Shown one piece after another: positions 1-6,162 of a DNA stretch of 9,292 nt. Location of the stretch: assembly GCA_014381035.1 (NCBI GenBank), contig JACMIS010000559.1, positions 1-9,292 of the forward strand, written 5' to 3'. Origin of the DNA: Armatimonadota bacterium (GTDB lineage: Bacteria; Armatimonadota; Armatimonadia; Armatimonadales; Armatimonadaceae). The first letter of the stretch is position 1. Every line of letters begins with the position of its first letter. A model generated the notes under the pieces. It worked only from the letters and a program-made list of their open reading frames with translations. It ran no database searches and was not told where the DNA came from. The position numbers and the translations under genes were made by a program.

Positions 1-7
1 ATGATTA

Positions 8-1972
8 ATGAAACTCAAACGCATTCCAATCGCCAATGTCGGCTTTCATGCTTTATTCGGTGCAACAAGTAACACGATCTCTGCGGCGGAGCTCCCCGGC
101 GATAAGACCGCCGATGCCGATCCCGCAATAGTCGCGCCGGGGCCGCCTCCGGGCGATCCGTTGGGACCCGACCTGTTTACCGCAATCAAGAAAAACGATC
201 CGGACCGGATCAAGTCTCTTCTGGATCACGGGGCGAAGATAAATGGGACGAACTGGCTGGGGATCACCCCGCTGATGTGGGCGTCCTATATCGGGAATGA
301 GGCTGCCTGTGCCACCCTGCTCGAAAACAAAGCCGATTTTCAGGTGGACACGGTTTACGGTGGTGCGCTGGAGGCTGCCGAGATGGGGGGGAATCCTCGC
401 ATCGTCAAGCGGCTCCTCGACAGCGGCGCGATATTCAGCAAAAACCGCTCCGACAAAACGAACATGGTGATCACGTCGGCGGAAGCGGGACACAGCGAAG
501 TCCTGAAAATGCTGATCGCCCGCAAGGCGGCGATAGACGATGCCGATGCGATGGGAATGACCGCGCTGATGCATGCCAGTCGGCGCGGACAGATGGAGAC
601 TACGCAACTCCTGTTGGGCGCGAGGGCGAAGGTCAATGTGAGCGACACGTATGGGCGTACCCCGTTGATGTATGCCGCGCTGAATGGTCATACGAATGTG
701 GTCAAGCGACTGCTCGCGGCGGGAGCACAGGTCAACCCCAAAGATAAAAGGGGTGATACCGCGCTAATGCTGGTTGCCCGATATAGCGGGGACGCGGACA
801 TCGCCCGATTATTGAAGGCGAAGGGGGCTGTCACGACGCTGCGCGATGCTCAAAATCGGACGGCGAGCGAAATCGCGGGCGGGCACGGATATTCCGCATT
901 TGCGAGTGTTGTCGAGTCGGGTATCCGCGTTGCTGCGACCACCAAAGCGGTCGATCTGCCGACAAAAGCGCGGCAAGCCGTAAACCGCAGTCTGCCGCTG
1001 ATCGAGAAGACGACGGCAAATTTCACCGGCACCGTCGGTTGTAACTCGTGCCACCATCAAGGGGTCGGTCTGATTACCACCGGGACAGCGAAATTCTACG
1101 GCTACCTCATCAATAAGTTCGGCGTCGAGAAAGAGAAAAAAGCCGTCCTTAACGAGACGGAAAGCCACATCGAAGGTATTCGCCAGATCCTTCCGCATCC
1201 GGAGAATTATAAACATCTTCCCGCTATTGATATGGAGGAATTCGCCCCTGCGGTGAGTGTGAGTTTCACCGGACTGGCACAGCATGGCGTTCCGACCAGC
1301 GAGGCGACGGCGGCAATGACCACTATCCTGGCGCGGCAACAGCGAGGGGATGGGTCATGGGGATACGGGTTCGCACGGGCACCGGCGCAGTCCAGCATCT
1401 TTATGGCGACAGCCTACACGATTCGCGCCCTGAACGTGTATCTGCCCACTGAGTTGGCAGTCGAGCGGAGGGACCGGATCACAAAGGCGAGGGCATGGTT
1501 GATCGCGACACCGGCGACGAACAGCGAGGATCGTGCTTTCCGCTTGCTGGCTCTCAAATGGGCGGGTGCGTCAGAAAGTGAGATCGCGAAAGCGGTATTT
1601 GAAATACGGTCGGTCCAGCGTCCCGACGGCGGTTGGGCACAGTTTTCCGATGCCAAAGCGGCACCTCCCGGCTATTCTCGTAGTGACCCCTATGCCACCG
1701 GGCAATCCCTGTACGCCCTCTACATAGGCGGGAGCGTAAAAACGACAGAAGTCACGTACCGGCGCGGCGTGGAATATCTGGTGCGCACACAAGATAATGA
1801 CGGCTCGTGGTTCATCAACAAAAGGGCAATCCCGGTGAACAATTATCTGGACACAGGATTCCCGCACGGCGTCTCGCAATACATCTCCTATACGGGGACG
1901 TGCTGGGCAACGATGGCATTGATGTTTGCCGCTGACCCTGGGCGAAATCCGACCGATTTAGCATCGCGGTAG
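8..1972 (+). CDS. Ankyrin-repeat protein with CxxCH motif and squalene-cyclase-like C-terminal domain
   Basis: 654 residues. An in-frame TGA at 2-4 directly precedes TTA-ATG, so the ATG at 8 is the earliest possible start. No ribosome site can be judged at the window edge. Residues 1-27 (basic KLKR, then a weakly hydrophobic stretch ending SAA-E) could be a signal peptide, but the core is poor and contains Asn and His. Residues about 55-305 form consecutive ankyrin repeats (TPLMWAS, TALMHAS, TPLMYAA, TALMLVA helices). A CNSCHH motif at 345-350 is a canonical CxxCH haem-c attachment site. Residues about 330-640 resemble the alpha/alpha toroid of prenyltransferases and squalene cyclases, with QW-type repeats around W451, W543 and W601 (DGSW, DGGW, DGSW). 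The catalytic DxDD of squalene-hopene cyclase is not visible, so cyclase activity is doubtful. A periplasmic scaffold or cytochrome-like role is inferred; the actual function is unknown. Confidence 0.88.
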   Translation: MKLKRIPIANVGFHALFGATSNTISAAELPGDKTADADPAIVAPGPPPGDPLGPDLFTAIKKNDPDRIKSLLDHGAKINGTNWLGITPLMWASYIGNEAACATLLENKADFQVDTVYGGALEAAEMGGNPRIVKRLLDSGAIFSKNRSDKTNMVITSAEAGHSEVLKMLIARKAAIDDADAMGMTALMHASRRGQMETTQLLLGARAKVNVSDTYGRTPLMYAALNGHTNVVKRLLAAGAQVNPKDKRGDTALMLVARYSGDADIARLLKAKGAVTTLRDAQNRTASEIAGGHGYSAFASVVESGIRVAATTKAVDLPTKARQAVNRSLPLIEKTTANFTGTVGCNSCHHQGVGLITTGTAKFYGYLINKFGVEKEKKAVLNETESHIEGIRQILPHPENYKHLPAIDMEEFAPAVSVSFTGLAQHGVPTSEATAAMTTILARQQRGDGSWGYGFARAPAQSSIFMATAYTIRALNVYLPTELAVERRDRITKARAWLIATPATNSEDRAFRLLALKWAGASESEIAKAVFEIRSVQRPDGGWAQFSDAKAAPPGYSRSDPYATGQSLYALYIGGSVKTTEVTYRRGVEYLVRTQDNDGSWFINKRAIPVNNYLDTGFPHGVSQYISYTGTCWATMALMFAADPGRNPTDLASR

Positions 1973-2305
1973 CTCTGCCCGGAGAGTAATGGGTCCCGGA
2001 AATGGAAACGCTCTGCCGGGATCCTTTTCACGGTGTCCCCGTCCGTACGTGCCAACTCCACATCATTCAGACCGACCATATGTCCCCCTGCCCTCCGAGA
2101 TAGTTGTAAAGCGGAACCAATAATCGGTAGACAATTGCGGTTCTCGCCCGACCTGTGGAAATATATCGCAAAGCATAACAACTTTTTGTTTGTCGCCCAC
2201 GACGAATGGTTATGTCCCCGAATAAATACGGGGTTATCGCGTCGCCGTTGGGTGAACAGTACTGCGTTCGCCAACGACTCATCCTTTCTAGAGGGTTTAA
2301 CAACA
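1973..2305. other. Non-coding spacer, 333 nt
   Basis: Apart from the terminator hairpin near its start, I see no gene here. The + frame of the downstream ATPase stays open back to a GTG at 2033, but that translation is low-complexity and irregular, with no motif, no in-frame ATG and no good ribosome site. A - strand open frame across 1888-2400 is equally unconvincing. The promoter for the ATPase-dtd-TPR cluster should lie here, but I could not identify -35/-10 boxes with confidence. Confidence 0.5.
1991..2028 (+). terminator. Likely intrinsic terminator after the ankyrin/cyclase-fold gene
   Basis: Arms 1991-1999 (GGGTCCCGG) and 2016-2024 (CCGGGATCC) pair over 9 bp with one G-U. The loop is 16 nt and a TTTT run follows at 2025-2028. 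It starts 18 nt after the TAG of the upstream gene. The long loop and short T run make it weaker than a textbook terminator. Confidence 0.5.
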
Positions 2306-3295
2306 GTGGCAATTCTGGTTGGGAGCAAGTTCTCCCCGTTTCGGCACCTTTTACAACGTTGGGAGGGTTCCGTACCGCGACAATCGTTCACGTCAGACAA
2401 GTCTATTCATCAGGGTTCGACGCAAAATATTCTCGTCACTCCCGTAATCGTTGCCAGCATCGTCGTCTTCGCACTGTTTTTGTTTATCGTCGCTGAAGGG
2501 ACTGTATATTATCCGTTAGTACCGCTCGTGTCTCTCTTGACATGCTTCGTTATCACTCGTTTTTTTAGCTGCACTTCGGGAACCTTGACAGCATTGATTT
2601 CGATCACCTTTCTTTGCTTCACTGGCTACTTCGGAAGCTTCCGGCTGCCTACCGAGGTGGCGCGGTTTACCGAGGTGGTTCTGTTGACATTCGGAGCGAT
2701 AGTGTGCGCCTCCTATCTTCGCCTTGCGGAGAACAAATCTGTCCGACTGCAAGAAGAGCGGCTGTCGCTATCGGCCGCTCTGATTGCCGTAGAACAGCGG
2801 CGACGTGGGTTTGTGCGCGAGGTGCTCGCCTCCGTTACTGACCAACACCTTTTCATATGTGATTCCGAGGAGGAGTTGCCCTCGCCCCTCTCGCTCATGG
2901 ATATGGAAAAACCGCTACCGTTGACGCCATCCGCACTTTTCCACGTCCGTTCACGAATCCGGATTGCGGGAGCACGTGCCGGCTTGGCAACTTCCGTAAT
3001 CGAGGAACTGGTTATCGCCGGTTCGGAAGCCGCGCTCAATGCCGTGGTACATGGGGAAAACGGCACCGCTGAAATCTGTGTCGATACGACATCCGGGCGA
3101 GTCCAAGTCTGGGTTCGGGATGAGGGCACGGGGATTGACGACACGCTCCTGCATCGTGCGACACTGGAACGTGGCTTCTCCTCCGCAGGAACCCTCGGAC
3201 AGGGGTTTTCCTTGATCGTATCCACCAGTCATCGGGTGTATCTTTTGACCGGAGATACTGGAACTACCGTCGTCATCGAAAGTGATCGGCGTTAA
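2306..3295 (+). CDS. Membrane-anchored RsbW/SpoIIAB-type ATP-binding protein (anti-sigma or serine-kinase-like)
   Basis: 329 residues from the GTG at 2306, chosen because AGAGGG lies 10 nt upstream. The frame is open to a GTG at 2033, and no ATG start exists before the ATPase domain. Four hydrophobic segments at about 42-63, 68-87, 92-110 and 121-138 suggest a DUF4118-like membrane module. A charged helix (about 139-167) follows, then a GHKL ATPase domain. The N box is E241-AAL-N245 with a following VVHG, the G1 box is D272-EGTGI, and the glycine-rich segment is AGTLGQGF at about 295-302. There is no histidine-kinase H box, so this is not a classical sensor kinase. By family it should bind ATP and act on a protein partner such as an anti-anti-sigma factor; no such partner gene is visible nearby. 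It is the first gene of a cluster with dtd (19-nt gap). The ATPase assignment is firm; the substrate is unknown. Confidence 0.8.
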   Translation: MAILVGSKFSPFRHLLQRWEGSVPRQSFTSDKSIHQGSTQNILVTPVIVASIVVFALFLFIVAEGTVYYPLVPLVSLLTCFVITRFFSCTSGTLTALISITFLCFTGYFGSFRLPTEVARFTEVVLLTFGAIVCASYLRLAENKSVRLQEERLSLSAALIAVEQRRRGFVREVLASVTDQHLFICDSEEELPSPLSLMDMEKPLPLTPSALFHVRSRIRIAGARAGLATSVIEELVIAGSEAALNAVVHGENGTAEICVDTTSGRVQVWVRDEGTGIDDTLLHRATLERGFSSAGTLGQGFSLIVSTSHRVYLLTGDTGTTVVIESDRR

Positions 3296-3314
3296 TCCGG
3301 GTACAATCGTACTC

Positions 3315-3773
3315 ATGCGTGCCGTCTTACAGCGTGTTTCTTCTGCGAGTGTGACTGTCGCCGACACCGTCGTCGGCGAAATCCAGGCAGGTCTCGTCGT
3401 GCTTATTGGCGTTGAGGCGGGAGACACCGACACCGACGTTTCCTACATCGTCGGCAAAGTCGCTGACCTTCGCCTGTTTCCCGAGGTGGAACACGATGAG
3501 ACCGGCATGGAGCGGTCGTTGCACGAGACCGGTGGGTCTGCACTCGTCATTTCCCAATTTACCTTGCTCGGTGACTGTCGCAAAGGAAGGCGTCCGTCCT
3601 GGTCAGGTGCGGCACGACCCGAAGAAGCGGTACAATACTACGAGGCGGTGGTACACGGTTTGCGTGAGCGCGGCATACGCGTAGCGACCGGCGTCTTTCG
3701 CGCTCACATGCACGTTTCCCTGATAAACGACGGTCCTGTTACCGTATTGCTTGACAGCAAGAAAGCGTTTTGA
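3315..3773 (+). CDS. dtd: D-aminoacyl-tRNA deacylase
   Basis: 152 residues, close to the usual 145-150. The enzyme hydrolyses D-aminoacyl-tRNA, and mischarged Gly-tRNA-Ala, to free tRNA, protecting translation in the cytoplasm. The protein begins MRAVLQRVSSASVTV, the standard DTD N-terminus, which fixes the start at 3315 rather than an in-frame GTG at 3282 inside the preceding gene. Visible motifs are S80-QFTL with the active-site Thr83, KGRRPSW (90-96) and the C-terminal N138-DGPVT containing the chirality-proofreading Gly140-Pro141. The segment FRAHM at 128-132 corresponds to FGADM or FAADM in most homologues. No Shine-Dalgarno is visible; instead TACAAT ends 7 nt before the ATG, so a leaderless transcript is possible in addition to read-through from the ATPase gene. 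The TPR gene follows after 11 nt. Confidence 0.95.
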   Translation: MRAVLQRVSSASVTVADTVVGEIQAGLVVLIGVEAGDTDTDVSYIVGKVADLRLFPEVEHDETGMERSLHETGGSALVISQFTLLGDCRKGRRPSWSGAARPEEAVQYYEAVVHGLRERGIRVATGVFRAHMHVSLINDGPVTVLLDSKKAF

Positions 3774-3784
3774 CCACCAATTAG

Positions 3785-4765
3785 ATGGATGATGGCCCCC
3801 CTACTATGAATGATGAATTGGAGATAGAGGTTTCCCCCGAAGAACCGGCGGATGCAAATACCGACACCGATCTGTACGACGAAGAAGACTCGCCCGAACG
3901 GCTGACCGATGGGTACGGATTGCTTTTGGAGGACACCGAGGAGAACGAGCGTCGCGAGGCTCTGCTCACGTCCGAGGAGCGGTCTGAACTTGCGGAAACG
4001 CAACTAAAAAACGGACAGGTTTCGGAAGCCCTGCACCATTACCGTGAGGCGGTGCGAATTTCGGCAAGCAATGATGAGAATGTATCCGGGCGGGTCACTC
4101 TCGGGGATGCGTATGCGTATTCCGGGCAGGGTTTGAACGCGTTCCGGCAGTACCGACGCGCCATCAAGCAGTCCCCGCGTCGCGCCGAACCGCATTTTTC
4201 TCTCGGCGAGTTGTACCAACGGTATGGACGATTACAACAAGCGATCAGTGAGTTTCGTAAAGCGGTCAGTTTCGCGCCCGAGAATGCGTATTATCGCTAT
4301 AAATTAGGCGACGCGCTCGCGGAGTCGGGCGATCTGGAAGCGGCTGTCTCGGAGCTTGAGGAAACGACACATTTGAAGCCGCAGGACGGTTTTTATCACT
4401 TCTGGCTGGGCGATATTTATGGGCGTGCCGGGCGGGATGAGGAAGCGATACGTGAGCTACAACAAGCCACGATGTTCGCTCCTTATGATGCTTACTACGG
4501 GGTCCGGTTGGGGGCGGCATATCGCAAGACGGGTATGACCCGCGACGCGGCGGTCGCAACCCGACAAGCGATCAAGATCACCCCGGAAAACCCGGCGTAT
4601 CTCTGCTTCCTAGCTGATCTGTACGCTGATCTGGGGTTCGATGATTACGCGGTTCACTATTACGGAGCAGCAGGCACTCTAGACGACTATGACACGGAGA
4701 TACTGTCGCGGCTTCGTCGCTACGCCGGCATCAAAATAGAAGAGTTTGCCGGATATTTAGAATAG
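3785..4765 (+). CDS. Tetratricopeptide-repeat protein with acidic N-terminal region
   Basis: 326 residues. Residues 1-58 are strongly acidic and low in complexity (runs such as DLYDEEDSPE and LLEDTEENE). Residues about 63-310 carry roughly seven TPR units of 34 residues, with repeated features such as G/A-x-x-Y and the A-I-x-x-F/L-x-x-A-x-x-x-x-P ending (AISEFRKAVSFAPEN, AIRELQQATMFAPYD, ATRQAIKITPEN). The C-terminus (RRYAGIKIEEFAGYLE) leaves the repeat pattern. There is no signal peptide or membrane segment, so a cytoplasmic protein-interaction scaffold is inferred. The start could be the ATG at 3785 or the ATG at 3806; neither has a clear ribosome site. It lies 11 nt after dtd and is probably co-transcribed. 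The partner is unknown; the acidic head could bind a basic protein or nucleic-acid-binding partner. Confidence 0.88.
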   Translation: MDDGPPTMNDELEIEVSPEEPADANTDTDLYDEEDSPERLTDGYGLLLEDTEENERREALLTSEERSELAETQLKNGQVSEALHHYREAVRISASNDENVSGRVTLGDAYAYSGQGLNAFRQYRRAIKQSPRRAEPHFSLGELYQRYGRLQQAISEFRKAVSFAPENAYYRYKLGDALAESGDLEAAVSELEETTHLKPQDGFYHFWLGDIYGRAGRDEEAIRELQQATMFAPYDAYYGVRLGAAYRKTGMTRDAAVATRQAIKITPENPAYLCFLADLYADLGFDDYAVHYYGAAGTLDDYDTEILSRLRRYAGIKIEEFAGYLE

Positions 4766-4768
4766 TCA

Positions 4769-4820
4769 GTGGCCAGTGACCGGGGAGCGAGAAGTGCCGC
4801 TAAGTCTGGTCACTGACCAC
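4769..4820. repeat. Inverted repeat between convergent genes, possible bidirectional terminator
   Basis: Arm 4769-4781 (GTGGCCAGTGACC) pairs with 4808-4820 (GGTCACTGACCAC) over 13 bp with one C-A mismatch. The loop is 26 nt and contains a small AGCG/CGCT hairpin. It fills nearly all of the 61-nt space between the TPR stop and the Spy-like stop. No T run follows on either strand, so rho-independent termination is only possible; it may be a dispersed intergenic repeat. Confidence 0.5.
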
Positions 4821-4826
4821 AAACCA

Positions 4827-5285
4827 CTAACCCGATGGCTTCGTGCCCTTTTGCATCTTTTCTATCTGCTGTTGCTCTATCTTCATCTGCGCCATGACCT
4901 TGGGGCGTTGCTCTTTTGTGGCTACGGACAGAAAAACGGCGTTGGTTTTCTTGCTGATCTCGGCGATCATCGGGATAGTTTCGCGCTGGAATTTCGTGCG
5001 TTGTTCCGCAGTCGGGCTTGTCCCATACTTCTTTTGCAGTGCGATGAACTTCGGGCGATACGAGTTCGCGATAATTTGTACCTTCGCGATTGCGGTGCTC
5101 GCCTGTGATTCCGTGAATCCGAACCGCGCTTTCAGGCTCGCCTTCAAGTTCGCCATCGGGTCCACTGGCGCACCCGTTCTCGTTTGCCCGCTGCTGGGTG
5201 TTTGCGCTTGTGTCGCTACCGCCCCCGGTACGATGATACTTGCGGTCGCCAACGCCGCGATAAATACCCTGCATTTTAGTGTCAT
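4827..5285 (-). CDS. Small exported helical protein, Spy/CpxP-like
   Basis: 152 residues from the ATG whose complement is at 5283-5285. AAGGAG (complement of 5296-5301) lies 10 nt upstream and decides the start; the frame is open further up but has no better start. Residues 1-27 form a clear signal peptide: KCR, then the hydrophobic core VFIAALATASIIVPGAVA, with possible cleavage after A24 or A27. The mature part is a Pro/Gly/Thr-rich linker (28-43) followed by amphipathic helices. FTESQ at 57-61 and ATKEQR at 122-127 resemble the two LTxxQ-type motifs of Spy/CpxP periplasmic chaperones. The C-terminus is rich in Gln, Met and Lys (MKIEQQQIEKMQKG). Envelope-stress or metal-related chaperone function is only inferred from this resemblance. 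It lies downstream of the isochorismatase gene on the same strand, 115 nt apart. Confidence 0.85.
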   Translation of the reverse strand: MTLKCRVFIAALATASIIVPGAVATQAQTPSSGQTRTGAPVDPMANLKASLKARFGFTESQASTAIAKVQIIANSYRPKFIALQKKYGTSPTAEQRTKFQRETIPMIAEISKKTNAVFLSVATKEQRPKVMAQMKIEQQQIEKMQKGTKPSG

Positions 5286-5295
5286 AAGTCTTCCG

Positions 5296-5301
5296 CTCCT
5301 T
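5296..5301 (-). promoter_or_regulatory. Shine-Dalgarno AAGGAG of the Spy-like gene
   Basis: The - strand reads AAGGAG, 10 nt before the ATG at 5285. It is one of only two strong ribosome sites in the window and settles the start between two in-frame possibilities. Confidence 0.75.
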
Positions 5302-5356
5302 GTTTTGCGCCGCCGGTGTCGAACGAACTCGTGGGAAACGCTCCCGTAGGATACCA

Positions 5357-5396
5357 TAGGGGACAGGTTTCAGAGTCGGATAGAATGTGTCCCCTA
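5357..5396. repeat. 9-bp perfect inverted repeat TAGGGGACA / TGTCCCCTA
   Basis: Arms 5357-5365 and 5388-5396 are perfect complements around a 22-nt loop. On the - strand the hairpin begins 4 nt after the isochorismatase stop codon. There is no T run, so it may be a stabilising 3'-end hairpin, a weak terminator or a REP-like dispersed element. Confidence 0.45.
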
Positions 5397-5400
5397 CTCC

Positions 5401-5988
5401 CTATTTGACCAAAGGCAACACTTCGCGGAACTCAGCGGTGCCTGCTTCTCGCACCCATTCATAAACAGCGGCTTCGGCGGCGGCGGGCAGTATTCCCGCG
5501 TCGCGGATTCGCTCCATGCCCAGTTTGTGCTTTTCTATCGTCCGTGATGAAACGCTATCGGCGACGACATGGACTTGATACCCGGCGTAGCGCAAATCAT
5601 GCGCGGTCTGTGACACGCAGATGTGGGTTTCCAGACCGCAAACTACCACTTGCTTCCGTGCCAACCCGCTCAGCGTCCGCTCGAAAAGTTCGGAACTGGC
5701 GCAGGAGAAGCTCATTTTGTCAATGATGGGCAGGGGGGCGGTTCCGCCTTTGATTCGGGACGAATTGGGTATGCTATGTCCTACGGATGGTATGACCGGC
5801 CCCATCCGTGCGACATTCTGTGTGGTCATCAGCACGGGGATGCCCAGAATCGCGGCCGTCTTGCACAGGAGGACAACATTTGCCGTCAGGGCGTCGCGCC
5901 CGTGCATCACCTGGAGAAACGGTTCCTGCATGTCTACGACCAGCAGGACGCTCGTGTTGCGATCAAGTAGCGTGGGGTGACGGTCCAT
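5401..5988 (-). CDS. Isochorismatase-family cysteine hydrolase
   Basis: 195 residues with the Rossmann-like isochorismatase/nicotinamidase fold. The catalytic triad of the family is readable: Asp19 in LLVVDMQEPF, Lys91 in IIDKMSFS and nucleophile Cys124 in GLETHICVSQTA. The GLETHICV segment and lack of an N-terminal extension place it with the small YcaC/ISOC-type hydrolases rather than with true isochorismatase EntB or pyrazinamidase; no PncA metal-site motif (DxHxxxH) is visible. The substrate is unknown, probably a small amide or enol ether. The ATG at 5986-5988 (complement) is preceded by GAAAGGAAA about 9 nt upstream. It is the first gene of the - strand pair and its upstream region holds two palindromes. 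Confidence 0.92.
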   Translation of the reverse strand: MDRHPTLLDRNTSVLLVVDMQEPFLQVMHGRDALTANVVLLCKTAAILGIPVLMTTQNVARMGPVIPSVGHSIPNSSRIKGGTAPLPIIDKMSFSCASSELFERTLSGLARKQVVVCGLETHICVSQTAHDLRYAGYQVHVVADSVSSRTIEKHKLGMERIRDAGILPAAAEAAVYEWVREAGTAEFREVLPLVK

Positions 5989-6009
5989 TAGTGGCGGTTT
6001 CCTTTCGTG

Positions 6010-6035
6010 TGCCGAAACACAGTTCAGTTTCGGTA
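6010..6035. promoter_or_regulatory. Hairpin or operator in the divergent spacer
   Basis: CCGAAAC at 6012-6018 and GTTTCGG at 6027-6033 are perfect complements around the 8-nt loop ACAGTTCA; outer bases extend the stem to 9 bp with one wobble. On the - strand it lies in the probable 5' leader of the isochorismatase gene, so it could be a leader hairpin or an operator. Confidence 0.35.
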
Positions 6036-6050
6036 TTTCGCAATGAAAGT

Positions 6051-6081
6051 CTTATAGTGGATAGGACTTTTGTCCCATAAG
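6051..6081. promoter_or_regulatory. Nested palindrome with - strand TATAAG box
   Basis: CTTAT (6051-6055) and ATAAG (6077-6081) enclose a GGAC-TTTT-GTCC hairpin (6064-6075). The - strand reads TATAAG at 6056-6051, a possible -10 of the isochorismatase gene, so a regulator bound here would cover its promoter. No good -35 is seen. Confidence 0.3.
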
Positions 6082-6097
6082 GTGATGGCGGCGGCAT

Positions 6098-6126
6098 GAT
6101 ACAGTATAGAGAAAAATCGGTATGAT
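6098..6126 (+). promoter_or_regulatory. Weak candidate promoter for the desaturase gene
   Basis: GATACA (6098-6103) and TATGAT (6121-6126) are 17 bp apart, which would start transcription about 30 nt before the ATG at 6163. The -35 box matches the consensus at only three positions. A second box, CATAAT at 6152-6157, lies 5 nt before the ATG. Confidence 0.3.
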
Positions 6127-6162
6127 ATTCCGACGCAAATCATAGAACGAGCATAATGAATC

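Noticed and set aside
1888..2400. - strand open frame of 170 codons across the end of the first gene and the spacer
   Set aside because: No domain or signal, poor start, overlaps a certain gene and the terminator; composition is not protein-like.
3282..3314. GTG start 33 nt upstream for dtd, overlapping the ATPase gene
   Set aside because: The DTD family begins exactly at MRAVLQRV; the extra residues are not part of the family and there is no ribosome site.
4843..5349. + strand open frame with many Cys, Ile and Ala that looks membrane-like
   Set aside because: It is the antisense of the Spy-like gene, whose signal peptide and Shine-Dalgarno are clear on the - strand.
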